Positions 24,502 to 35,430 are shown, counted from the stretch's first letter. The stretch: DNA of 64,000 nt from Escallonia rubra (GCA_033065855.1 JAVXUO010002454.1:62001-126000), one strand, 5' to 3'. Notes: generated by a model from the sequence alone, not told the origin. Translations and numbers: made by a program.

Positions 24502-25635
24502 ATGAACAACTTCTCATCATCACACTTCCCTCTCCAAAGCCAAAAAGGAAAAGAAGAAGAAGAAGAGAAGGGTCAACAGCAGGCAGAAGAAAGAGCCAGG
24601 TGTGAGTGGGACTTCAGCCTCTCCGCAGTTGTCTCTTCCTCCCGCGCCGCAGCCGTCTCCGACGCGCTGGGCGCAACCGAACTCGACGCTTCCGGTGACC
24701 TCCTGGCCACCGGAGGGATTGCCAGGAAGATTAGGGTTTACTGTTTGAGTTCCTTGTTACAGAACCAGCATGACCAGGGTGGCGCAGCCTTGTTGGACCA
24801 CGCCACTGCATGTGACTACTACATGTGCACACCAGCTAAGCTTAGCAGCCTCCGGTGGAAACCCGGGTCTGGAAGTCGGGTTATCGGGTCGAGTGACTAC
24901 GATGGGGTTGTCGTGGAGTACGACCTTGAAAGGCGGGTACCCGTTTTCGAGCGGGACGAGCACGGTGGGAGGCGGGTATGGAGCATGGACTACTCGCATT
25001 GGGACCCGGTGGTGGGCGCGTCCGGGTCGGACGACGGCACCATGCAGATGTGGGACCCGCGCTGCGAGGGTGGTGTCCGCATCGCCACGGTCCGACCCAG
25101 CGGGTCAAGTAGCCCCGTCTGCTGCGTGGAGTTCAATCCGTTTGGCGGCGGGCTAATTGCCGTTGGATGCGCTGACAGACGGGCCTACGGCTATGATGTG
25201 AGGAAAATGGGCGCCCCGGTGATGGTACTGGAGGGGCATCAGAAAACGGTGGCCTATGCGAGGTTCTTGGATCATCGAACGATGGTGACGTCGGGTACGG
25301 ATGGGTGCTTGAAGATGTGGGATACAGAGGATCAGCGCTTAATTCGGACCTACAAGGGGCACGTTAATAGGAAGAGATTTGTCGGGTTATCGGTTTGGAG
25401 GAGCGGTGGGCTATTGGGTTGTGGGTCGGAGGACAACCAAGTGTTTGTGTATGACAAGAGGTGGGCTGAGCCCATATGGGTGAACCGGTTCGAGCAGGTG
25501 GGTCGGGCAGGGGGCGAACATGGGTTCGTGAGTAGCGTGAGCTGGAGGCAAGTGGGTGAAGATGGGTGCACACTTGTGGCTGGAGGATCAGATGGGATGT
25601 TGCAGGTTTTTGTGGGCAAGAGAAGGCCATTCTGA
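24502..25635 (+). CDS. RUP2: RUP1/RUP2-type WD40 protein, repressor of UV-B photomorphogenesis
   Basis: Intronless, 377 aa. The start at 24502 (MNNFSSSHFP) is the first ATG of the frame; the upstream in-frame codons lack ATG. After a short Glu/Gln-rich segment comes a CEWDFSLSAVVSSSRAA motif and then a seven-bladed beta-propeller of WD repeats. Clear blades include GVVVEYDLERR, GTMQMWDPRC, GCLKMWDTEDQ and NQVFVYDKRW. The MWDPR sequence fits the WDxR box of DDB1-binding WD40 proteins. RUP proteins bind the UVR8 photoreceptor and restore its inactive dimer, limiting UV-B signalling. RUP1 and RUP2 are similar, so the paralogue is uncertain. The coding sequence is notably GC-rich against its AT-rich surroundings. 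COP1/SPA-type WD40 proteins are the nearest alternative but are longer, with extra N-terminal domains. Confidence 0.87.
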   Translation: MNNFSSSHFPLQSQKGKEEEEEKGQQQAEERARCEWDFSLSAVVSSSRAAAVSDALGATELDASGDLLATGGIARKIRVYCLSSLLQNQHDQGGAALLDHATACDYYMCTPAKLSSLRWKPGSGSRVIGSSDYDGVVVEYDLERRVPVFERDEHGGRRVWSMDYSHWDPVVGASGSDDGTMQMWDPRCEGGVRIATVRPSGSSSPVCCVEFNPFGGGLIAVGCADRRAYGYDVRKMGAPVMVLEGHQKTVAYARFLDHRTMVTSGTDGCLKMWDTEDQRLIRTYKGHVNRKRFVGLSVWRSGGLLGCGSEDNQVFVYDKRWAEPIWVNRFEQVGRAGGEHGFVSSVSWRQVGEDGCTLVAGGSDGMLQVFVGKRRPF

Positions 25636-25704
25636 TAAGGCAAATTAGAGCAAAATGTAAGAAATTACGGACCATTTTTGTGTGAACAAACTTAAGCTCC
25701 TACC

Positions 25705-25902
25705 CGGGATGCAGGAATCTTCCTTCAATCTCATATATAATGACAATTAATAGTCGCTAAATATTTCAAGCGACTTTTCTTCTAACACTTTTAGAAACAA
25801 TTATTTTAGAAACAATTATTAACAACACTTTTTAGCGTCACTAAATAAAAGTCACTAGATTGTCGCTATATAAGGGGTAGGAGGAAGATTCTTCCAACCA
25901 TG
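25705..25902. mobile_element. Small MITE, copy 2 (right of RUP gene, inverted)
   Basis: Same family as 23110-23303 in opposite orientation. Terminal inverted repeats extend to about 35-40 bp: ggaatcttccttcaatctca on the left, and the complement of aggaggaagattcttccaac on the right. The interior shares gtcgctaaatatttcaagcg and related motifs with the other copies. Non-coding. Confidence 0.65.
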
Positions 25903-26010
25903 GTAGCAGCCAAATTTTTTTCTTTTTGTGTACCTTTTCCTTTTTCTTCTAGATATTTTCTACTAACAAATCACTTGATGTTTTAAGGTTATTGCACAAT
26001 TCATGCTTGA

Positions 26011-28110
26011 GATGTTTGGTTCACGAAATTAGCTACTCAATTTTATTTACTTTTGAAAGCGCGACCAAACCGCAATTGTCAGGTGGTCATGAAAGGCTTT
26101 CTCTCAGTGTACTCCTCGCAAAAAAACACAGTGCAACAGTGCGTGTGGGGTGGCGGCCGGTCTCTAACATCTTTTTTGCTGTAGATCTAAACCTCTTGGG
26201 TGTATATTTGTTGTTCTTTGTGAGGAGTACACCGCGAGAGGGAGGTTGAAGGCGGCGTCTCAATCTCCTGCACCCTCTCCCTAGTCCTGTGTCATCTGAG
26301 ATGGTGACTTAACAATTCGTGCTCCAATCCGCCAAATCTAGTCAGATTCAATAGGTTCTTGTGACCTATTCTAATAGATATGTCTGATCTACATTAACCT
26401 ACTCACGGTTGTTCAATCTGCAGGTCATTAATATGGAAGTTTTGATTTGGGGTTAGGTGCCTCACCATCGGCAGTGGCTAAACTTCTCACCCGCGATGGC
26501 TTGAGTCCTCACCGGTGATGGCCAATGACAGGTCGATTTTGCCGCGATAGAGGTTTTTTTTTGCTAGGTTTGTAGTTATTTAGTGCCCACTTCTGTATTT
26601 CACACAATTGTCGCTTATCGCCATTTTTTACTAAAGTTTGATTTTAGTTTATGATATAGGGTTTGTGGGGCAAAGGGTGGATCAGTAGTAGGCTTTTGTT
26701 GGGGGGGGGGGGATCCCGGCCATAGATGTTCTTAGATTCATTTGTTTCACCCTACCTTTCATTAGCTCAGGGGCGGGGGGAAATTGAATTGTGTGTGACA
26801 GGGGGGATGGGGGAGGGTCTGAGGTACTTCGGTGTGGGTAAATAGTGGGGTAAGGTGGAATGGGGTGGGGTAGGGGTGCTTAGGACCTTTAACAGTGGTG
26901 TTAGCCTCATATTGTGTGGGCTTGCTCGTATTTTCCCTTTTAGCAGCAGTGTTTTGATGGTACTTGGACGTGACGATGGATGGTTTCAGAAGTTATAGTG
27001 ATGAAGACCTGTGATTTTGTGTTGTGATTCCAAAGGATGGGTTTAGATGTTTGGCTCATGAAATTGGCTACTCAATGTTATTTACTTTTGAAAGCTCGGG
27101 TCAAAACTGTAATAGTAGGACGGTTATGAAAGGTTTTTGCAGTGTAATCCTCACAAAGAACCACTGTGCGTTAGCGCGCGTGGGGTGACGCCCGGTCTTT
27201 TGTGTCTTCTCTGTTGTACGTAGATCTAAACCTCGTGTCTGCATATTTGTTATTTTTTGCGAGAAGTACACCGCGCTCGGTCAGTGACAGAGCCAGCCGG
27301 AGGGAGGTTGAAGGCGGCGTCTCAATCTTCTGCACCTTCTCCCCTAGTCCCGTGTCATCTGAGACGACGACTTAACGATTCATGCTCCGATCTCGCCAGA
27401 TCTAATAGATTCTTGTGACCTATTCAATCTACTCGATATCTCTGATTTACATCAACCTACCCGTGGTTGTTCGATCAGGTCATTAATATGGAAGTTTCGA
27501 ATTGGGGCTAAGTGCCTCACCACCGACAGTGGCTAAAATTCTCACATGCGATGGCCTGAGTCCTCGCCGACAGTGGCCAGTGATAGGATTTTGGTGCGGC
27601 TGAGGTTCGTTTTTTGCTAAGTTTGTAGTTATTTAGTGCCCACTTTTGTATTTCACACAATTGTCACTTATCGTCTTTTTAACTTTTAATTTTAGTTTCT
27701 GATATAGGGTTTGTGGGGTAAAGGGTGGATCAGTAGCATACTTTGGGGGGGGGGGGGGGGGGGAGGGATCCCATAAATGTTCTTAGGTTCCTTTTTTTCA
27801 CTCTGCATTTTTTTCGCTAATTTGTTGTAATGAGTTAGCCATGGTGTCCTCTCGGAAGGGAGGGCGGATGGGAAATGAGGGGTGGGGGTGGGGGAAGAGA
27901 ATCTGAGGTACTTCGGCGTGGGTAAAGAGTGGGGTGGGGTGAGGGTGCTTAGGACCTGTACAGTGGTGTTAGCCTCATATTGTGTAGGCTTGCTCGTAAT
28001 TTCCCTTTTAGCAGCAGTGTTTCGACGGTACTTGAAAGTGACAATTGATGGTTTTGGAAGTTGCAGTGATGAAGACCTGTGATTTTATGTTGTGATTCCA
28101 ATGGATGGGT
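26011..28110. repeat. 1,035-bp tandem duplication, possible LINE or retroelement UTR
   Basis: Two head-to-tail units, 26011-27045 and about 27046-28110, align end to end. Both start gatgtttggYtcaYgaaatt and contain gagggaggttgaaggcggcg, a ggtggatcagtag block followed by a poly-G run (26701-26712 and 27745-27763), and gcagcagtgttt near the end. They differ by point changes and small indels, including an insertion in unit 2 near 27270. No long ORF is conserved between the units, so they look non-coding. An A-tract lies 290 bp downstream, which suggests a retroposed element, but its class is not established. Confidence 0.75.
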
Positions 28111-28412
28111 TCACTCTTGCTTCATGCGGGGGTCTGCGGGTTTATCGGTGTCCTGTAACTGTAATAATAGTCATACTTTTTTGGATCCACCAGATTTCTG
28201 GTGTTAATTGTAAATCTTTAGGGCTTTGCATGTTATTTTAAGTTAGGTTACAATATATGATATATTTTAATTGGTCTAATTGTAATGTGTCCGAGACCTA
28301 TTAGGTAGCCTCTTATTATTAACTCTTGCGGTCATTTATTACGTAGAGTAACGAGAATGTCAAGACTTATTATCAATGCAATTATCTTATTTACCAAAAA
28401 AAAAAAAAAACT
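28111..28412 (+). mobile_element. Possible 3' end of a non-LTR retroelement with A-tail
   Basis: The sequence runs on from the second tandem unit to atcaatgcaattatcttatt followed by a run of 15 A at about 28397-28411. The AT-rich tail before the A-run resembles plant LINE 3' ends. No target-site duplication was found and no reverse-transcriptase sequence is present, so this is a tentative call. Confidence 0.35.
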
Positions 28413-29465
28413 AATAGAACTAAAGGCCAATCCCATGCACGTTAAATTGAGACTTAATCGTAGAATTACTATTCACTGCTTTAAGTACCGACTCAATATG
28501 TTTTACAAAATATTATTGTATTGGGTTTTACTCAATATCCACTTCAAATTTTCCTTTAATTGGTTCACAACGAGCAATGAAACCTTTGTGAAAACATTCA
28601 ACGCTGTTTGCGTTCAGTTGTAAACCTCCCATTAATCAAGTTGTAGACAGAGCTAAACTCACTTCATAATGCAAGCTCTTTTTTGGCTTTTTCTAAAGGA
28701 CTGGACTTCTCTAAAACTGGAAATAGAGATATTGAACCAAACCTAATATTACAATTAAAGCCTTTGCTCACAAAGATTATGAATGAATTGGAAAAAGAAA
28801 CAAAGTAAATTTACTCAGGTCCAACGACGCCTGATGTTAACATTCTACAAATCACGAAAATAATCTAAGTCTAAACGAGATTTGGCGTGTTGATCGAGTT
28901 GTGTCCTTCTCTTGTATGAACTTTGCGCGTAAACAACACTGCAAATGCTGAAAACCGTCGACTGGGATGTAACTGTCCAAAATTGTCGATTGACTAACTC
29001 TCGATCAATGGTTGTAGCAACCGCTTCCACGTCTCCCGTAGTCAAGCTCCACGTCTGTCAACTAATAACTGCTACTAATCGTCACTCATCATTAACAGCC
29101 ACATGTCATTTATTGTCATTAAAGCCACGACTTTCCTCTTTAATCCATCAATCAGATCAACATTGACTTCTGTAGCGCGTGCTTCGTGTTCTAAACACGT
29201 TAACGTGTCTGCGTGTCCAGTTATCATTAATTGGTAAGCAGGTGAAATTTATATTTTACGTGCCAGCAGATATTGTATGAGTGTATATGATGTAAGTACC
29301 AAGGCAAGTATGAGTGTATATGATGTAAAGCAGAAGATGTGGTGCTCTCTCTCTCTCTCTCTCTCTCTATGTGCCATGCACATGATTGATGTTGAAGTAA
29401 AGACGCAGAATCTCAGTCTCAAAGAACTGAATCAAGAACAACAAATTTTTGGGATGCTCAGAGAT
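28413..29465. other. Non-coding DNA with small repeats
   Basis: No recognisable gene. A 20-bp motif, tatgagtgtatatgatgtaa, is directly repeated at 29276-29295 and 29309-29328. A (CT)12 microsatellite lies at 29345-29368, just left of the LINE insertion. Confidence 0.5.
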
Positions 29466-30183
29466 AAAGGGAAGAATACTACCTAGATGTGCTATGATAA
29501 TGTGGATGCTCTGCAAAAATGGCTTGAGAACCAAAGATAAATTGCAGAAGTGGAATATGCTGCAGGATGCTACCTGTGAGTTATGCAATACTCAGCAGGA
29601 GACAAGAGATCATCTCTTCATTCAGTGCTCATTTGCTAGAGGAGTATGGAATACAATCCTTAGTAAACTAGGATTGATGGTACCCTTAAACAACTGGGAG
29701 CATTTCCTGGAATATGCTGCTAAACATATAAGGGGAAAAGGTTTTAAAGCAAGATTGGGCAAGCTAGCTATATCTGCCATAATATATGGAGTATGGCAAG
29801 AAAGGAATGCAAGGATTTTTGAGCATATGCAAGCAAGCCTAGAAGGATGCTGTCGGGTGATCCAGCAATGGATAAAATGGAGAGTTAGCAGCTGGACTAA
29901 TATTCCAACCACTGATGGTAACAGGAGGCTGTGTATAGAATGGGGGATGCCTGAGAGAATTTTTCAACACTGAAGTGGAGCTGAGCAGGTTGGTGAGAGC
30001 TAAGGTACAAAATGGAGGACATCTGAGGGCATTTGGAAATGTACATAGCACAAATTTGAGAGTAGGGATATGATATACATGTATATAGTAGATGAGGAAT
30101 AACAGTGATTTGTACAGTACAAGCCATATTATTTTTTGAATGAAATACACTGGATTTTGACCCAAAAAAAAGGGAAGAATACT
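29466..30183 (+). mobile_element. 5'-truncated L1-type LINE with target-site duplication
   Basis: A 15-bp direct repeat, aaagggaagaatact, lies at 29466-29480 and 30169-30183. Between them is 688 bp ending in a short A-tail (about 30164-30171). The + strand is open to a stop at 29973 and encodes the C-terminal zinc-binding region of plant LINE reverse transcriptases (zf-RVT): CELCNTQQETRDHLFIQCSF gives the CxxC...HxxxxC pattern, then WNTILSKLG and a Trp-rich tail. The element lacks endonuclease and reverse transcriptase domains, the usual result of incomplete reverse transcription. The perfect duplication and undamaged residual frame argue for a recent insertion. Confidence 0.88.
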
Positions 30184-32439
30184 GAGAAACTACTTAAAAG
30201 GAGGTCCTCTGTGCATGTCCTAAGCAGATATACAGTCCAAATATAGACGTGGATCAAAGGTAGCTTCTCTTTAGCAGAATTTCTTCCATACAGTCTTCCC
30301 TGTCGGTTGTTACCTAGGTTTTTTTACACTCAAAAATGGTGTAGAAGATCCATGGTCTACATGCAATAACTGCAGATAACAGACACTCTCTTGCTTCGGG
30401 ACTGTACACGCTTGGAGATCAGTGCCATGTGATACTACATAAAGATTTAGTGAAAAAAACATGGACGAGTCTACAGGATCCGAACATTTAATGCTCAGTT
30501 GGTAGTAAACAGCGACCTGTGAATTGACTACAATAACAAACGAGCTTTACATGGTTTTTCCTCTGCCAACAACGCATCGCCCTATATTTGGTCTCACTGA
30601 TAATTAACATGGAAGATGGTACTGCGCTTATGAGCTCATAACCGCCATTCTACTACTCACCATTGTTATGATGAATAAAACCACGAGCTAGCTAACCTTT
30701 CCCGTCTCTTGACAGCAGGTAATTGGGCAGTTAAACATAGAAAAATGACTTTCTTCATCATAGTATCTTGGATAGATAATTGTCACATGAAAAACCCTTG
30801 TGGCTTTATTACTTGAATCCCAGTTTCCTCATTTTGGCAGACTTAAAACTCATCTACCTGCGGACAAAATTCCTGCCAGAATACATCTTAGCAAATCAAG
30901 TAGAGATACACGCAGAACAGATTGTAAAGTGGGGATAAATAACCCAATCCAGTGCGACCTGTATTCGGCTCTTCCCAGAAAAATAAGCTAGCCACCGGAA
31001 CTCAGCCAGAAGATAACGGCAGCAGCCTCTGAGCTTTGGTACAAGTCAAAAAGGGCAGGGGTTTGGGATGTTGCCAGGTTAACCGTCCTTGATATAAGGG
31101 CAACATTTAGGAAACATAGTCAAGTCAGTAAATAGGTTCACGTGAAAAATTATGTCTCAAGGACCTAATTCCTGCCGTTTACCGGGGCTTCCATTCAAAG
31201 CTTTGTTCATATATATACATTAACAACGGAACTCACCAGAGGACCCCAGACGTTGAACATTCCCACTCACAGCTTCCACCCCTGTCCCTGCGCAGGTCGA
31301 TGAATGTAGGAGAACAAGAAGAATAACCTAAAACTCTTTAGCCGAGGTTAGTTAAGCAGACGAAAGGAAGGAAAGCGCTTTTTGATTCTACACCCAAAGT
31401 CGCCTAAATATGACCGCTGAGAATGAAAATCCTCTTCGCAAAAAATTAAATACCACCTGATTCCTACCAAGCCAAATGCATCAAAGGGTACACGTATTCC
31501 GATTGAAAGCCATACATTAAATCTCTCGAGAGCTCAAGGGTTTCTTCAGCGACTCAAAACTCATCTTTTTTGTTGTTGATGGCGTCCTTGTTGCAACTTG
31601 CACAACCTTGCGTCGTCTCTACTTTCTTCTTACCCTCTTGACTATTCTACGTAGTACGTACATGGCGCCAAGTTGTTAGTTGGCCATATTCATTCGGATT
31701 AAGGTTGTTAATCTTTAGTATTATGGTATGCTTTTAGGGGAATGATAATTCTTTGCATCAGTAGATTGGGAAAATGGTTTAGTGTCGGAATATTGACACG
31801 TTTGACGTTGACTGGGCCGGTGCTCCGACAGTCGTCATTCACGGATCACTTCGGTAATTTTGTTTGTCTAAATTTAATTAATCAGAAATGCCGACTGCTA
31901 CCTGCAGTTCAAGTACACCATTGTGTTGTGTTTACTGTTGACTGCATGTGAAACAGAAGTTTTGGTTGGTACAATTATTAAAGGGACTGATGTGATCATG
32001 CGAGATGCTTTCCTTGGACCTAACAAATCATTGAGGCGTGATATATTTTAGATGACATTTGGAATATAATGGTACACCTTGATTGTCTCTGCGGTTCTAG
32101 ATACACTGTTAATGTCGGTTACGGTGTGCGCATGGTCACACTGTTGTATCTGTCTGAACAAATTAATGGTGTTTTAAAGTTAAAATTCAAATGTATTTAT
32201 TTTTTAACTCTCAAACTCGCTTTCTTTGTAAAAGTTGCGTACGGAAAAAGTTGAAATTCCATATTGTTCCGGACATATTTTGGTCGCACCCAAGGGTCCA
32301 CCAGAGACCTCGTTTTGCGCTACACGTCACACATTCAACAGTCAGTTTTTCAACGTTATCAACCGGTCAAAATGAATCTTACATCAAATGTTCGCGAAAA
32401 TTTGTGACTAACATATTTTTGTCGCCAACGTAACAACGT
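30184..32439. other. Gene-free region
   Basis: No ORF resembling a known protein and no RNA gene recognised. Composition is close to the surrounding intergenic DNA. Some of it may be decayed transposon sequence continuous with the repeats that follow, but nothing diagnostic was seen. Confidence 0.4.
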
Positions 32440-32488
32440 CAACGACGCCAACACTTGGGAAAAGCATGCAAGTGAGCGACACCACCTC

Positions 32489-32645
32489 GAGAGCTCGGCC
32501 ACCTCCCTCAAAGAGGGGGGGTCGGCCACTTCTTTAAAGAAGGGGTAGGCCACCTCCTTGAAATGGGGTCGGCCACCCTCTTTAAGGAGGGCTCAGCTAC
32601 CCTCTTTAAGGGGGGCTCGGCCACCCTAGCCTCGGAGGGCTGCTA
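32489..32645. repeat. Minisatellite with about 25-bp palindromic units
   Basis: Six imperfect units share the form tcggccaccctctttaagga. Each unit contains a near-palindrome of the cctctttaaggagg type, so single units and neighbouring units can pair. Units differ mainly in the number of C or G and in the central ttaa/tcaa. The array lies at the edge of a GC-rich block. Confidence 0.7.
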
Positions 32646-32879
32646 ACACCTTCTTTTGTGTCTCATTCAAATTCACTCTGCAATGCTCACCCATCACCCC
32701 ATGGCCGTATGACGCTCGTTGTCGCCCATGCGCCGTCGCTATAACAACCGTCGCTCGCGGCCGCCCACTATTGTCCCGGCGTCGTCTCCGCGACGACTGT
32801 TGCCAGCACTCTGTCTCCAACACTCCGCTGCGCCCATGCGCCGCGCCGCTAATACGGCCATGCCCATGGCTCCCTGTCA

Positions 32880-33200
32880 CACTACAGTGCCCTCGGCACC
32901 ATCGTCGCGCCCGCGCGCCACTTTCATGATAGGTGCCACGGCACCAGGCATTATTTCCGCGACGTTCGTCGCCGCGCCCGTGCACCACTTTCATGACATG
33001 TGCCCCCGGTACCAGGTATTGTCCTGCGATGGTCGAAACCGCGCCCATGCGCTACAATCAATGTCTCATGCCATTGGCATCACTCCCATGCACCACAATC
33101 AATGTCTCGTGCTATAGGCACCGCGCCCATGCACCACAATCATGGTACAGGTCTCCGGGCATCACACTCATTCACCACACCATGTGCCCATGCCATGGAC
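32880..33200. repeat. Degenerate tandem array, units around 40-70 bp
   Basis: Recurring blocks of the form gcgcccatgcaccacaatca plus a ggcaccgcg or ccatgccat segment appear at least four times between 33040 and 33200. Related but more diverged copies (gtgcaccactttcatgacat) occur from about 32905. Periods are irregular. Long open frames run through it in several phases, which is expected from a GC-rich repeat and is not taken as coding evidence. Confidence 0.5.
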
Positions 33201-33238
33201 GTGGAACATGTTTTGACTTACTCTTCGGAGTGTGCAGT

Positions 33239-33412
33239 ATTCTGGGGGGCTCCGTTCGTAGTGCTTCGGCACGAGGACCCTTCGCAGCGAGATGGGCTCG
33301 TTACCATAAAGCTATCGTCGTCTTTATTCCGGGGGACTCCGCTCGTAGTGCTCTGGCACGAGGCCCCTTCGCAGCGGGATATGCTCGTTACCACAAAGCT
33401 ATCGCCGCCTGG
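33239..33412. repeat. 87-bp tandem duplication
   Basis: Two copies at 33239-33325 and 33326-33412. Both contain ggctcgttaccaYaaagctatcg-like and cacgaggMcccttcgcagcg blocks. The period is exactly 29 codons, so both copies read in the same frames, but no known protein is encoded. Confidence 0.75.
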
Positions 33413-33789
33413 GGTGACTTGCATGACATTAGGCACTGAGCTGCGACCATGTCCACTCACGTTACCGGTGATCATCGGCGCCCCCAAGACGATGACCCCC
33501 GGGTCACTCTGGGACATGAGCATGTCTTTGGAGGGCATCGTGCCTAGTCCGCTTGGCAGTTGGCTACAGGGGCTACCCTCGCCGCTGTCAAGTTCTCTAC
33601 GCATCTACTGACGCACTTTTGTGGGATTCAGTAAGGGTTTGGACCGGTGGCTGGGGCAACATGCTTACTCTGATCATGCTGTCGTGTGTGGTAAGTCTTC
33701 TCAGACAGTCAAAGAGATGCTGTGTGAGGCAAGGCAGTGCGAATTTGGGAATCGGCAGTCTGACGGAGAACCAATATTTGTGGACCCCC

Positions 33790-34210
33790 TGGTAACATGT
33801 CACTCCCAGGGGATGACATGTGTCAGCTGATGACACATACACACTTTTTCCTATAAATAGGGGATTTTGGAACTCATTGAGGGAGATTTCTCTCATTTGA
33901 CATTTTCATTTTCTTTCTCTTAAAACCCATTTTCTCTGGAATTCTAGAGAGAGAAACATATTTGGACCCCTGACATCGGACCTCTGACGCTGGACCCCTG
34001 ACTCAGACCCTAACTTGGATTGTCGACTGCCAGCTCTGTTCGTCTCCGCCTTGTCTACGCAGCATTGCCAACCCTCACGGCCTGTCTGGGGAGCCTTACT
34101 CTCTGCCCTTACTCCACTCTCACTATCTCTCACTTTGCATACTTGGACGCTGATTCAGACTGCAGCCTTTGTGGCACCTCCACTTAGGTACGAACCCACT
34201 TTCTTTGGTA
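33790..34210 (+). mobile_element. Probable LTR fragment of an LTR retrotransposon (fossil)
   Basis: A canonical promoter motif, ctataaatagggg, near 33851-33863 is followed by a pyrimidine-rich leader, a ctagagagagaaac segment and a cttggattgtcgactgcc-like stretch. This order resembles the U3-R-U5 layout of plant Ty3/Gypsy LTRs. No partner LTR, gag or pol sequence was seen in the window, so it would be a solo or broken remnant. The minisatellites at 32489-33412 may belong to the same element. A cellular promoter is the alternative. Confidence 0.3.
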
Positions 34211-35032
34211 TCGCATATTTGGAAGATTAGAAAATTTACATGGGCTTACAGGTTATTATCCTTCTCGGGCTTGGTAACATGTTAATAAAGGTGGACTAAC
34301 GCACATGTAAGCGAGGCTTCGACCTAAGCCATTTCAAGGTTCATTTCGGAAACTCACCACAAAACTAGTTAACTGGAGTCTTCCATTCGAGTGAGAAAGT
34401 GAAATATGGCAAAAAAATCTTCACATTTGGAACATTGCTAAGTTCAGATCACCGTACAGAGTACATGTTAGTGAATGACGACTTTCATAATAGCCGAAGA
34501 GAAATATGATAAGTTAGTCCGTCATTGCTCATTGAGTTAGGCATCTCATTGGAACCTACTCTGAATCGAATGAATTTGGACAGTCAAATGGAGTCGTGTA
34601 ATATCACGGTACAATGACGTTGCATCGATATTTAAGGTAATTCTGAAATCTTAATTTCAACCGTTTGACTCCGATATTCTGAGGAGTACTGATCCCATTG
34701 TTATAAATTGCACTTGATTTATAGAATATATGAAATCGGAAATTCACATACTAAATATTATTATGTGATTAATTCTGTGGAGAACCGTCCTCCAGCCAGG
34801 TGAATAGACATGCAAGTCAGGCAAATGAAACCAAGGGGTCAAATAGAAAAGCAATAGAACTCAGATAGTTAAAGTACAACCAACATTCATGTTCTCAGAG
34901 TCTGGGACTCATTAGTCCTGAAGAGTAGTTGTGAGGCAAAGTTAATAACTCTGATCACTTAATCAATCAAGCACAACCAATTTCTTGTACTCTTCAACAC
35001 GCACAAGTTGCATCCATAACTCACTCCAAGTA
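34211..35032. other. Gene-free region, possibly decayed repeat DNA
   Basis: No protein-coding sequence recognised. It may continue the retroelement-like DNA to its left, but no motif settles this. Confidence 0.35.
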
Positions 35033-35196
35033 CAAAATTTTAATAATAACAATAACAGATATGACGCGGTGTAATGGACAATTAAGTAACCAGATATAGA
35101 GACTTTCAGACAATAGGAGTTAATAAGTTTTTGTCATTTATTCTAATCTGTTTGTTGTACCACGTCATATTTATGTCCATTGTATTCAAAATTTTG
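35033..35196. mobile_element. Short inverted-repeat element (MITE-like)
   Basis: About 164 bp with imperfect inverted ends: caaaattttaataataacaa ... atatgacgcgg on the left pairs with ccacgtcatatttatgtcc ... tcaaaattttg on the right (roughly 35-40 bp with mismatches). No clear target-site duplication was found. Superfamily not assigned. Confidence 0.45.
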
Positions 35197-35392
35197 TTTT
35201 TTCTTTCAAAGCCCATATACTCCTCCAAGAGCAAAATCATCGAATTCTTCCACAAACCACTAACAAAGTGCCACCCCAGGCTGATTCCCTAATCCCTAGC
35301 ACAGGGTTTGCTTCATCAAACTCCATATATCTGTGCTGGGTGCACATCAATTTATTTTCATGGTTTGATTTTGGTATTGTTTTTGCTAAAAG

Positions 35393-35430
<38 letters not shown>
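35393..35430. repeat. Compound (TA)n(CA)n microsatellite
   Basis: An uninterrupted TA run passes directly into a CA run. Such a tract is normally length-polymorphic. Confidence 0.9.

Noticed and set aside
32489-32645. Series of rho-independent-like hairpins
   Set aside because: Plant nuclear DNA; the hairpins are a minisatellite of palindromic units.
32626-33611. Several overlapping frames of 80-203 codons on both strands
   Set aside because: They lie in GC-rich tandem arrays where stops are rare in all frames. None shows a domain, and the 87-bp period being a multiple of three explains the repeated peptide.
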